In this document: in pieces, positions 32,601 to 43,506 of the stretch
Layout: each line of letters begins with the position of its first letter
Numbering within the stretch: the stretch's first letter is position 1
Assembly (NCBI GenBank): GCA_904066235.2
Contig: CAJFCV020000002.1
Coordinates: 10,044,001 to 10,108,000 of the forward strand
Reading direction: 5' to 3'
Source: Bursaphelenchus xylophilus
Lineage: Eukaryota > Nematoda > Chromadorea > Rhabditida > Aphelenchoididae
DNA length: 64,000 bases
The notes under the pieces: generated by a model
The model's database searches: none
The model's input: only the letters and a program-made list of their open reading frames with translations
What the model was told of the DNA's origin: nothing
Translations under genes and position numbers: made by a program

Positions 32601-35600
32601 TTTTGCAATTTTTTGAACAGATAATTCCATTAAAACAAAATTTTTTGAGCCGCACTGTGCAGTTGAATTTTTTCCCCATTCGCACTGTGCAAAAAATCAG
32701 AAACCCGATTTGCACTGTGCAAAAATTTTACGAGCATCCGCACTGTGCAAAAAAAATCGTCCGATTGCACTGTGCATTCAAAAAGGGGCTCTTCTCTTTT
32801 TGTTTTTGTCTTTGGATGAGCAGCGACAAACGACTGCACTGTGCGCGAAACACCATGTTTTCAAACGGTGCACGAGAAAAGTGGATTTGCGCATTTTGCG
32901 GAGCGACAAAATTTCGACAGAAAGAAGACGCACAGTGCAACTTGAAAAAATGAAGTTTGCACAGTGCAGACAACCAAACAACTTTGCACAGTGCAATTTG
33001 AAAAAAATAAGACTTGCACGGTGCAATTTCAAAAAAGAGTTCTGCACAGTGCAAACAAAAAACAAAAAGGTGCGATTTGAAAAAATGAAATTTTGCACAG
33101 TGCAGGTAAACAAAACAAAAAATAATTTGCACAGTGCAGACATTCAAACATTTTCGCACAGTGCAATTTGAAAAATGAGATTTGCACAGTGCAAGAAAAC
33201 AAATAACTTTGCACAGTGCAAAAGAGATTTGCACAGTGCAGCAAAAAAATAAAAATTTGCACGGTGCAACTTGAAAAAGCGAGATTTGCACAGTGCAGAC
33301 AAACAAAAAACTTCGCACAGTGCAATTTAGAAAAATCAAATTGCACAGTGCGAACAAACAAAACAAAAAATAATTTGCACAGTGCAGACAAAAAACAAGT
33401 TCGCACGGTGCAATTTGGAATCCTTCGATTGCGACCCCGCTCGATTGCGACCTCGCATCGATTGCGACCCCGCATCGATTGCGACCCAAAATGGGGTAAA
33501 GCGACCCCGGGATGAAAATTCCTCGATTCTCTTCGGGAAAAACTTGCTTTAGGGGTTTTCGAGGGTGCTGATTTCGAAAATGATGTTCATTTTTCCTCTA
33601 GTACTACATAGTGCTGTCTGATACTATATAGTACGAAGTGAAAATATCGCTTTTGACGTTAAATACTCGATTTAGGGGTTTTCGAGGGTGCTGATTTCGA
33701 AAATGATGTTCATTTTTCCTCTAGTACTACATAGTACTGTCTGATACTATATAGTACGAAGTCAAAATATGGCTTTTGACGTTAATGGTGTTGTTTTGAT
33801 GCTTAGTACTCTTCAAAAACACGTTTTAAAGGCTTGGTGCTATATAGTACTGTCTGATACTATATAGTACGAAGTAAAAATAGGCGTACTAAGCACCAGA
33901 ACAACACCACGAACGCCTAAAGGCCAACTTTAACCTCGTACTACATAGTATCAGATAGTACTATATAGCACCAAGTCTTTAAAACGTGTTTTTGAAGAGT
34001 ACTAAGCATCAAAACAACACCATTAACGTCAAAAGCGATATTTTGACTTCGTACTATATAGTATCAGACAGTACTATATAGCACCAAGCCTTTAAAACGT
34101 GTTTTTGAAGAGTACTAAGCATCAAAACAACACCATTAACGTCAAAAGCGATATTTTGACTTCGTACTATATAGTATCAGACAGTACTATATAGCACCAA
34201 GCCTTTAAAACATGTTTTTGAAGAGTACTAAGCATCAAACCAACACCATTAACGTCAAAAGCGATATTTTGACTTCGTACTATATAGTATCAGACAGTAC
34301 TATGTAGTACTAGAGGAAAAATGAACATCATTTTCGAAATCAGCACCCTCGAAAACCCCTAAATCGAGTATTTAACGTCAAAAGCGATATTTTGACTTCG
34401 TACTATATAGTATCAGACAGCACTATGTTGTACTAGAGGAAAAATGAACATCATTTTCGAAATCAGCACCCTCGAAAACCCCTAAATCGAGTATTTAACG
34501 TCAAAAGCGATATTTTGACTTCGTACTATATAGTATCAGACAGCACTATGTTGTACTAGAGGAAAAATGAACATCATTTTCGAAATCAGCACCCTCGAAA
34601 ACCCCTAAATCGAGTATTTAACGTCAAAAGCGATATTTTGACTTCGTACTATATAGTATCAGACAGCACTATGTTGTACTAGAGGAAAAATGAACATCAT
34701 TTTCGAAATCAGCACCCTCGAAAACCCCTAAAGCAAGTTTTTCCCGAAGAGAATCGAGGAATTTTCATCCCGGGGTCGCTTTACCCCATTTTGGGTCGCA
34801 ATCGATGCGGGGTCGCAATCGATGCTGGGTCGCAATCGATGCGGGGTCGCAATCGATGGAATTCGTGCAATTTGAAAAAAAGAAATTTGCACAGTGCAAA
34901 CAACAAACCAGTTTGCACAGTGCAATTTGAAAAATGAGATTGCAAAGTGCAAGCGAAGATTTGCACAGTGCAGCAAAAAAATAAAAATTTGCACGGTGCA
35001 ACTTGAAAAAGCGAGATTTGCACAGTGCGACAAACAAAACATTTCGCACAGTGCAATTTGAAAAAATCAAATTTGCACAGTGCGAACAAACAAAACAAAA
35101 AATAATTTGCACAGTGCAGACAAAAAACAAGCTCGCACCGTGCAATTTGAAAAAAAAAGAAATTTGCACAGTGCAAACAACTAACCAGTTCGCGCAGTGC
35201 AATTTGAAAAGCGAGATTTGCACAGTGCAGACAAACAAAAAACTTCGCACAGTGCAAGCGAGATTTGCACAGTGCAGCAAAAAAAATAAAAATTTGCACG
35301 GTGCAACTTGAAAAAACAAGATTTGCACAGTGCAGACAAACAAAAAACTTCGCACAGTGCAATTTGAAAAATGAGATTGCACAGTGCAGGAAAACAATCA
35401 ACTTCGCACGGTGCAATTTGGAAAAATCAAATTTGCACAGTGCGAACAAACAAACCAAAAAATAATTTGCACAGTGCAGACATACAAACATTTTCGCAGG
35501 GTGCAAAAATTAAATTTTTTGATTTTTCCGGAGAAAACTAAAAAAAAAAATTCAAAAAAATTTTGAACTTGCCTGGATGCGATCCGGTGATCCAATCTCT

Positions 35601-35753
35601 CACCCACTCTTTCGTTTTCGGCTCATATTTCGGCTGATCCGCGAATTTACACAAAATTATCGACCACGGTTCGTTCTGCCGGCGGGGAATCGCATTTGTA
35701 GAGATCAAAAAAAGGAGAAATAAGGAGCAAGAAGTGACTAGTTCCTGTAACAT
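29601..35753 (-). CDS. Secreted metzincin-like zinc metalloprotease (521 aa)
   Basis: Exons (minus): 35753-35573, 32527-32367, 32326-32105, 31726-31175, 30503-30274, 29820-29601; 521 residues, one frame. The N-terminus (LFLLFLISTNAIP) is a signal peptide. The zinc site is HEMVHSFFIGH at residues 170-180: three histidines and the catalytic E171 with metzincin spacing, but the usual glycine is displaced to the position before the last histidine. DLMS near residue 205 fits the Met-turn. The later GPGLNGAHLDFLGWL segment resembles M11/M6-type (gametolysin-like) peptidases. The C-terminal part is cysteine-containing without a recognised domain. Intron 1 (3 kb) uses a GC donor (CCAG/GCAAGT). Introns 1, 2, 4 and 5 carry dense short repeats. 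The substrate is unknown. Confidence 0.85.
29895..30185 (-). repeat. Tandem units with ACACTTGACCC motif in protease intron 5
   Basis: Units of about 115-135 bases contain GATGCATCAA and GTGAGG.AAACACTTGACCC (near 29910, 30046 and 30162). Related motifs occur in protease intron 2 at about 31767 and, inverted, at about 31912 and 32021. Confidence 0.6.
30540..31150. repeat. GCAC-N-GTGC array, protease intron 4
   Basis: About 20 sites fill the intron from just inside its 5' splice site region to near the other end. Centres alternate between A, T, G and C, so neighbouring transcribed sites can pair with each other. Confidence 0.85.
32650..33415. repeat. GCAC-N-GTGC array, protease intron 1, left block
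   Basis: 23 sites counted by eye. Sites from 32650 to 32840 are centred on T; those from 32928 on are centred on A or G, so the block changes polarity near 32880. Spacers recur (CAATTTGAAAAA, GACAAACAAAAAACTTC). Confidence 0.9.
33421..34859. mobile_element. Foldback-type element inserted in the GCAC-N-GTGC array
   Basis: The outer arms are short tandem GGTCGCAATCGATGCG units (complement at left, 33421-33490; direct at right, 34795-34859). Inside are inverted copies of CCCGGGATGAAAATTCCTCG and then 123-bp tandem units (two at left; about four at right, 34300-34735) and 113-bp units (about three, 33968-34300). All carry GTACTATATAGTA palindromes. Variable tandem arms are typical of foldback transposons. 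No transposase is present. The array of similar spacers continues in the same orientation on both sides, consistent with insertion into an existing array. Confidence 0.8.
34865..35505. repeat. GCAC-N-GTGC array, protease intron 1, right block
   Basis: About 20 sites, nearly all centred on A (some G), with the same spacer types and orientation as 32928-33415. Degenerate sites (GCAAAGTGC, GCGCAGTGC, GCAGGGTGC) occur. Confidence 0.9.
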
Positions 35754-36497
35754 CTGTTCACCTGGACATGAGATTCGTTAGAACGGAGGAGTTTTGTGTT
35801 TAGAGCCGCTGAGACCTGAAATAAGATGATTTAGAGCGAAAAAAATTATTTTCAAGGCTTTTTCTCGCGGAAATTGTAAAATGCGGCGCTTGAAGCATTG
35901 ATATATATTCAAACTTTTTTAAGATCATATTATTGTTGTTAAAAAAGCAAATTTCAAGTCTTCAACATCAAAATCTCAATGGGCTTTGTACAGTATGAGT
36001 TGCTGTCGGGAAAATAATGAGCACTCTGTCGCATCGCCGCCGAGAAAATGAATTGTGTCGCGGCAAAATCAAATTGTTTTTTCAGTTCAGCGACGCGATT
36101 GGCGCAGCGCATTATTTCTTGCAGTCACTATTTTTCCGACAGAATGATATCTTAGAAAGTCATACACTAATTTTGTGCCATTTTTTGGCCAAAAATTATA
36201 ATCATCAAAAAAAATTTTTTTTCGAGAATTGTCTCCAATGAACCTTTTCCACCTCTACCGATATGATAAAACCCAAAGTATCCTTTTATATCCATTTTCT
36301 AGCCAAAAAAATCCAAAAAAAAATTATTCTCAATTTGTATCAGGTTTAATTAAAATATGACGTCGATTTTTGGGCGCTTCCTTTGTTAATTTCTTCAACT
36401 TTGTCAGTAAAAGGAAAAGAATCCAATTTTCCGGCTGCACAGCAACATATTATATTTATTTCCTCAAAAAATCATCTTTTTATTTACTATTTACCAT

Positions 36498-36656
36498 CAG
36501 TATGTCGGGAAAATAATGAGCACAATCTCGCTGCTCCCATCGTGTCGCTGAAGTGAAAAGCAATCTGACTTTGCCGCGATACATTTCATTTTCTCGATGG
36601 CAATGACATTTTCGATGCGACAGAGTGAGTGCTCATTATTTTCCCGACAGACTGAT
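36498..36656. mobile_element. Mariner-like MITE adjoining an array
   Basis: Ends ATCAGTATGTCGGGAAAAT and TTATTTTCCCGACAGACTGA. The adjoining array block 36660-37075 together with this MITE recurs inverted at 39480-40051. Confidence 0.7.
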
Positions 36657-36829
36657 TTTAACGGAAAAATGAAATTTTTAGCCTAAAAAACTGCCAAAAG
36701 TCGATTTTTCTTTCGATTTTTGACTTGAAAATTTTAGGCGTTACTACACTTGAGGTGTATAATTTTTCCACAAAAAATCAATTCTTTACAATCAAAACTC
36801 GAGAAGTTACAGTCGATTTTCCGAGCGCA

Positions 36830-37095
36830 CGGTGCGGTCAAATTTCCAAATTTTCCGCACAGTGCAAATGCATTTTCTTTATTTTTTGCACAGTGCAGTC
36901 AGGAAGATGAGCTTTTGGTTTTCACCGCACAGTGCAGCTAACTTTTTGTCGCTCGTCTCGCACAGTGCAGTGCACTTTTGCAATTTTTTGCACAGTGCGG
37001 TCAAAAAATGAGGCTTTGGTTTTCACCGCACAGTGCAGTGGAATCTTAGTCGCTTCGCACGGTGCGGTCAAGTTTTTCTATTTTTCGCACAGACA
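36830..37095. repeat. GCAC-N-GTGC array, block duplicated elsewhere
   Basis: About eight sites centred on A or G. The block with its flank (from about 36660) is an inverted copy of 39480-39905 and shares its unique spacers, such as AACTCGAGAAGTTACAG. Confidence 0.85.
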
Positions 37096-37484
37096 TTTTC
37101 GATGCGACAGAGTGCTCATTATTTTCCCGACAGACTGATAATCTCCCTCTTACCTCAACACCCTCTAAACCCACCTAAAACATACCAAAATCCCTTTTAT
37201 CTCCGACCTCACAGCCTCAACTGACAACCTGAACCTAAAAAGCCAGCCCATCCATCTTATGCAACCTTTTCCGATCCTCGTTATCGCGGTTTCCGATCTT
37301 TTTTTTGGACCGAAACCGCTCCTTCCGAAGATCAGCTGGAAGTTTGCAAAAAGTAAAGTGAGTAACCTGCGCTGATCCCTTCCCAAACTTGTAGTCTTTG
37401 TCTTCCCGAAACGATGGGCAATTAGTTAGAAACTGAGGAGGAAGCCAATTACGCGAAAAGTAGAAAAAAGTCATCAAAAAAGTT

Positions 37485-38455
37485 TACCGCACTGTGCGGC
37501 GGGGGATAAGAGAGAAATGATGGATTGCACTGTGCAAAAAAAATAAAAATGTTGATCGCACGGTGCAAAGAGAATGGAGGAAAATTGCACAGTGCAAAAA
37601 ATTGAAGGTCGGATTGCACTGTGCAAGCGTAATGGGATTGCGCGACAAATCGCACGGTGCAAACAGAACAAAGGGAAAATTGCACTGTGCAAAAAATCGC
37701 AGGTCAGATTGCACTGTGCGAGCGCAATTCAATCGCGCGACAAATCGCACGGTGCAAACAGAACAAAGGGAAAATTGCACTGTGCAAAATATCGCAGGTC
37801 AGATTGCACTGTGCAACCCGAAGCAGCGACAAAGAAACTTCCAAATTTACCGCACAGTGCAATTCCGCGACAAATCGCACAGTGCAAAACGAAAATTGCC
37901 TTTGCACAGTGCAATTGATCAAAGAAAGAAATACGCGACAAATCGCACGGTGCAAACCAGAACAAAAGGAAAATTGCACAGTGCAAAAATTTATTGGTCA
38001 GATTGCACTGTGCAGCCAGAAGCAGCGACAAAGAAACTTTCAAGTTTGCCGCGAAATTCAATTCCGCGACAAATCGCACAGTGCAAAATGAAAATTGTGT
38101 TTGCACAGTGCAGTTGGTCAAAGGAAGAAATCAAAGTTTTTCACTGCACTGTGCAGGAAGAAGCTTTTTGCACTGTGCGAAGAATTTTCGAACAACAAAG
38201 TTTGGCTGCACGGTGCGGAATGCCATTTTTTTTGGCCGCACTGTGCGGAACGCCATTTTTTATTTTGGCTGCACGGTGCGGAACGAAAACTTGCACAGTG
38301 CAAAAATGGTCAAATTTTTACTGCGCGGTAAATTTAAAAAGTGGATTTGTATGTTTTAGAGGTAGGAGAAAAATTCTGAAAAGTCAATTTGACCGCACGG
38401 TGCGATAAAAATTAATTACCGAAAAAATTGTAAAAAAAATCGCACCGTGCGATGG
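37485..38455. repeat. GCAC-N-GTGC array with higher-order units
   Basis: More than 25 sites. Between 37570 and 37940 a larger unit of about 110-120 bases (CGCGACAAATCGCACGGTGC, AACAGAACAAAGGGAAAATT, CGCAGGTCAGATT) repeats three to four times. Centres vary among T, A, G and C in a fixed order within each unit. Confidence 0.9.
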
Positions 38456-39189
38456 GAAATCTGGTTTACGGTAGAAACGGGTTAAAAATAGCGATAAAAA
38501 TTAATGTAGATTTGAAAATTATTGAAAATAAAAATCACTTTTTTCAATATTTTATTGGAATTGTCGCAAAAATAAATAAATTTTTACTCAGTAATATTTA
38601 CAAAAAAAATTTTAAAGTAAATAATATTGTCGGAAACAAAGGCCTCCCAGAAAAGCCCTCTGGCGATTTGATGGCGTAACATGTTGACATACACTTACAA
38701 ACTCGTAAACACGCCGAATACGATCGCTTTTTGCGTTGCTTTTTTTGCGCCTTTTTTTGTTTTAGCGCGCCGCTGATCCGTCCGATGTGGAGGAAGGAAG
38801 AAGAAGACGCTTTCAGCGATCTCAAGGAACTAAATCCCATGCCATGGGTGTTTTTTCGCTCAAAACGGGGTAAAATTATCAAAAAAAACACACCGAAAAA
38901 GGTGGAAAAGATAAGTTTGATGGCTCAATTGCATCGGAAAAAGGGTGATAGAGGGATTGATGGAGGTGAAAACAAGATTTGCAGCGATTCTGCAGTCGTT
39001 TTTATATTATACTTGAGGTTTGATGGAAAAATTGACAAAAAAGTGGTAAAAAGGAGAAGTTTCTGGCTGAAATTTAATTTTAAATTGAATTACAGGCGAT
39101 GACAAAAATTTACAGTTTTTTTTTTCATTTTACCTCCCAAAATTATCGATTTACAGTCATTTTTTCCCGAAAAATCAAAAATTAAAACG

Positions 39190-39740
39190 GACCGTGCAAT
39201 CAAAAAAGTTGAATTGATTTTTGCACCGTGCGAAGTTTATTAAAACTCAATTTGACCGCACTGTGCGAGAACAAAAGCGACAAAAGTCAACTGCACTGTG
39301 CACAGAAACCAAAAACTCATTTTGTTGTCTGCACTGTGCAAAAAAATAAAAAGTGCATTGCACTGTGCGAAACACAGCGACAAAAGTCCACTGCACTGTG
39401 CGGTTTAACCGAAAACTCATTTTCCTGATTGCACTGTGCAAAAAATAACAAAAGTGCATTGCACTGTGCGAAGCGTGTGAAAACTTGACCGCACCGTGCG
39501 AAGCGAAGCGACAAAGATTCCACTGCACTGTGCGGTGAAAACCAAAGCCTCATTTTTTGACTGCACTGTGCAAAAAATTGCAAAAGTGCACTGCACTGTG
39601 CGAGACGAGCGACAAAAAGTTCGCTGCACTGTGCGGTGAAAACCGAAAAGCTCATCTTCCTGACTGCACTGTGCAAAAAATCAAGAAAATGCATTTGCAC
39701 TGTGCGAAGAATTTGGAAGTTTGACCGCACTGTGCGCTTG
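39190..39740. repeat. GCAC-N-GTGC array, inverted copy of 36830-37095 at its right end
   Basis: About 17 sites, nearly all centred on T. The portion 39480-39905 mirrors 36660-37075. Confidence 0.9.
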
Positions 39741-39905
39741 GAAAATCGGCTGTAACTTCTCGAGTTTTGATTGGAAAAAATTGATTTTTTGTGGAAAAAT
39801 TATACGCCTGAAGTGTAGTATTGCCTGAAATTTTCAAGTCAAAAATCGAAAGAAAAATCGACTTTTGGCAGTTTTTAGGCTAAAAATTTCATTTTTCCGT
39901 TAAAA

Positions 39906-40051
39906 TCAATCTGTCGGGAAAATAATGAGCACTTTTTTGGGTCGAAAATCGCATCAAAAATGAATTATGTCGCGACAAAATTAAATTTCTTTCCTCCTCA
40001 GCGACACAATCAGCACAGCGACATGTGATCATTATTTTCCCGACAGACGGA
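39906..40051. mobile_element. Mariner-like MITE, partner of 36498-36656
   Basis: Ends CAATCTGTCGGGAAAATAAT and ATTATTTTCCCGACAGACGG. Part of the inverted duplication with the adjoining array. Confidence 0.7.
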
Positions 40052-40589
40052 TATTTAGTCAACATATGTTTAAAAACCCCAAAAAATCGACTGTTAACAA
40101 CCCCCAATCCTCTGCGCGAAACGTCCGTGGACTGGTCGGTCTCTCGACGGCGTGTTTTTTATAAAATGAGCTCCCTTTTTTTTCCATCGACGCCTTCCGG
40201 CGATCCCGAAAAACGGTCACACTCCAGAATCTGCAGGGGTCAAGGTCGGGTAATTGTTCCGCAAACCCTCCGGGCTTCCACTTTAATCCGAATTGTTTGT
40301 TCGAAATTTGGCGACAATTCGATTGAAACGTCAAATTTATGGGTCGAAGCGTACGGGGAATGAGGTTTGATTGTTTGGCGAGGTGATAATGGAGTTGGTG
40401 TGACCTAATTTTAATTGGGAATTAAAAAAAATTTTTTTTATTTATTTTTTTTTTTTTTTTTTTGATGGTAAAACAATACATTTTTTATGTCTTGTCAATA
40501 CAATAAAGAGTTTTTTTATCAAATTTTCATCCAAAAAAAATTTTTTATTAAAAAAATCCATAATTTCGAAAAAAAAATTTTTTTTTAAA

Positions 40590-41375
40590 TCTGCACAGTG
40601 CGAAGGCACAATTTTTTGCACGGTGCAGCAACCTTTTTTTCGATTTTATTTTTTTTCGCACAGTGCAAATGTCTTTTTTTTGTAATTTGATTGTTCTCTG
40701 CACTGTGCGAAAAATTTGCGACAACATTTTTTGACCGCACGGTGCGCAAAATCAATGTAATTGCACGGTGCGAAAAAATCGTCTTGGAATTTCCTGCACG
40801 GTGCGAAAAAAGTGAAATTGCACGGTGCATCAATGTTCTCAAAGTGCACAGTGCGAAAAAATTGTCTTGAAATTTGCTGCACGGTGCAAAAAAAAGAGAT
40901 TTTGGCGACAAAATTTTACGTTGCACTGTGCAGAGGATGCAAGTTGAAATCGCGACAATTTTCTGGAATGCACAGTGCAAAAGTGAGAAAGTTCTTTTGC
41001 ACGGTGCGAAAGAATTTTATGGCGACATGTCGCGACAAACAAAGAAAGCTCAAAAAGAATTTTCCGCACAGTGCAAAAAGTGAAAATGAGAAATATTTTT
41101 ATCGCACAGTGCAAAAAAAATAAAAATCTATTTTTTGCACGGTGCAAAGAAAAAACAAAAAACAAAAAGTGCACAGTGCAGATTTTCAATCTGTCGCGAA
41201 AATAATGAGCATTCTGTCGCATCGAAAATCGCATCGCCGCCGAGAAAATGGGTTGATTGCACTGTGCACAGAAATCAACAACCCATTTTCCCGACTGCAC
41301 TGTGCAAAATTAACAAAAGTGCATTGCACTGTGCGGAGAATAGGGAAACTTGACCGCACCGTGCGCTTGGAAAAT
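40590..41375. repeat. GCAC-N-GTGC array with a half MITE inside
   Basis: About 20 sites of all centre types between 40590 and 41180, then a left MITE half (41189-41250), then four more sites in a third copy of the block seen at 39640-39900 (direct orientation, 41260-41560). Confidence 0.85.
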
Positions 41376-41539
41376 CGGCTGTAACTTCTCGAGTGTTGTT
41401 TGGAAAAAAATGATTTTTTGTGGAAAAATTGTTCACCCCAAATGTAGTATTGCCTGAAATTTTCAAGTCAAAAATCGAAAATTTTTTTTTTGAATTTTGG
41501 CAATTTTTAGGGTAAAAATGTCATTTTTCCCATAGAAAT

Positions 41540-41686
41540 TAGTCTGTCGGGAAAATAATGAGCACTCTGTCGCAGTGAAAATCGCATCGTAGAAGAGGAA
41601 AAATGAGTTGTATCGCGGCAAAATCCAATTTTTTACTTCAGCGACGCGAAAAAAAATTTTGTTCATTATTTTCCCGACAGTCTGAT
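41540..41686. mobile_element. Mariner-like MITE
   Basis: Ends TTAGTCTGTCGGGAAAATAA and TTATTTTCCCGACAGTCTGA. It follows the third copy of the array-flanking block, as the MITE at 39906 follows the second. Confidence 0.7.
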
Positions 41687-42354
41687 ACTGTAGAGCAAAG
41701 CATTTTAGTCTTTTTTTCTATCACAACATAAAAATTTTACGGTGACATTTTTTTCACTTCAGCGGCACAAGCGCGATATTTTACTCATTATTTTCCCGAC
41801 AGACTAAATTTTTCTCAAAAATTGTTTGTTTTGCTGCACCCTCAACAATCATCAAAAAACACCTCAAAATCTGATGAGTTTCTCCCGCAAAAATGAGCGA
41901 TGAAAATCCCTCGAAAAAATCTGGAAAATAGCAATTTTCTCGGAATAAAGAGCCGTTCAGAAGGGGGGTTCTCTTTTGACTTATGACAATAAAATAAATT
42001 ACCGCCAAACGCCATGTTTTTTTGCGTGATTGGAGAGCACAAGTTTTTGATTCAGAACACGTTCCGTTGCGGCGATTTTGCGCGAGAAACGAAGGGTGGG
42101 GGGAGAGACTGAAAGTCGCCAAAAGAAATGGACTTCCAGACACAATAAAGACGAAATTTTGGGGGAAAATAGGGACTGTATGGAAGGAAGAGACCCTGTA
42201 AAATGAAATGGAAATCTTTTTACACGTATTTTAAAAATTTTTTGGGTAGAAAAAGTCGATTTTTTTCAAAAAAAAATCGAAAAAAATGATTAGCTTTTGA
42301 TGATAGTAAAATTTTCTAACCAAGCAATGCTTGAAATTTTTGCCTCACACTATG

Positions 42355-42795
42355 TAATAGCATTTTCATAAAGTGCATCGACATTTTTTTGCTTTCGCAC
42401 TGTGCGAAAACAAAGTCACTTTGCACTGTGCAAATGGTTTTTTTGGGCTGTCGCTCGCACCCCGAGTTTTTTTGCACAGTGCAAAAATCAAAAACCTGTC
42501 CGGCGACGTGCACTGTGCGAAATCAAAGTTTCACTTTGCACTGTGCAATTTCTTCCTTTTTGCACCGTGCAAATGGTTTTTTTGGGCTGTCGCTCGCACC
42601 CTGACTTTTTCCGCACAGTGCAAAGGCCAATAATCAGTCCGGCGACGTGCACTGTGCGAAAATAAAATAAAGTTCACTTTGCACTGTGCAATTCGATATT
42701 TCAAATGCACAGTGCAAACCAATAAAAAAGATGAATGCATGGTGCGAAAAAATTGGGGACTTTTTTCGCGGCAAGTGTCCATGCACTTTATTTAT
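42355..42795. mobile_element. TIR-bounded GCAC-N-GTGC array element
   Basis: The left end TAGCATTTTCATAAAGTGCA and right end GTCCATGCACTTTATTTATG are inverted to each other. The interior is an array of about ten sites with two copies of a spacer TTTTTTGGGCTGTCGCTCGC (42428 and 42579). Confidence 0.7.
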
Positions 42796-43506
42796 GAAAG
42801 TTTTTTTATCAATTTTTTGAATGTATGGAAAGAAGAGATCCAGGAAAATAAAATGAAGATGGCGTATTTTAAGAATTTTTAGAAAAAAAAGTTGATTTTT
42901 TTAAAAAAAAATGTAAGAAAATTTTTTTTTTATTTTTTCAATTTTCAAAATCGAAAATTGACATCGTATTCGAACCATGATGTACAATTTCCCAACAAAA
43001 AACCAAATTTTTCAGCCCAAACCTCCCAAAGAATCGATCAAAAAAGTCCTTTCGCTGTCCACTCTCTTCATTTCCCGTACTGTCTTGACCGGAAATTTCT
43101 GTCAATATCTGGGATGTGCCAATAAACAAAAAGCTCAAACTTTCAGGCACTAATTTTTAGTCCACACAGATCGTGTATGCAAAATCTCAAACAAATCCGA
43201 GCACCATGCCTCGAGAAATAAAAAAATTTCGAAATTTTGGGACTAACGTCTAAAACAATATTTTAATCTCAAAATTTATGTTTAAAATACGCTTTACAAT
43301 ATTTAGTGGTTCTTTTCTCATAACGTATATCTCATTTCTCTTCTATATTTTCTCCAAAAACGCCAAAAAAGATCAAAAAACCATAAAAAATCCAAAAAAT
43401 TGAAACCATTCCATTTATACGAGTAAAATCAAAGTAATCAAGGGTCAAACGTAAAAATAAAATTAACTATTAATAATATTAGACAACAGTCAATTCAGGA
43501 GGGCGA

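Larger units (their letters stand above)
35754..43506. other. Intergenic repeat domain between the protease and tcer-1 genes
   Basis: No gene could be supported. Contents are mariner-like MITEs (36002-36149, 36498-36656, 39906-40051, 41540-41686; halves at 37087-37139, 41189-41250 and 41740-41806), GCAC-N-GTGC arrays, and AT-rich remnants. Less repetitive pockets at 37150-37480, 38640-39110 and 40060-40380 hold short open frames without recognisable domains or consistent splice sites. Confidence 0.5.

Noticed and set aside
32650..35505. CRISPR-like look: short palindromic repeats separated by spacers
   Set aside because: The repeat is only 9 bp, spacers vary in length and many recur, no cas genes exist, and the DNA is eukaryotic with spliced genes.
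38731..39102. Open frame of 123 codons in the intergenic repeat domain
   Set aside because: No recognisable domain, low-complexity lysine-rich composition, and no supporting splice sites or promoter features.
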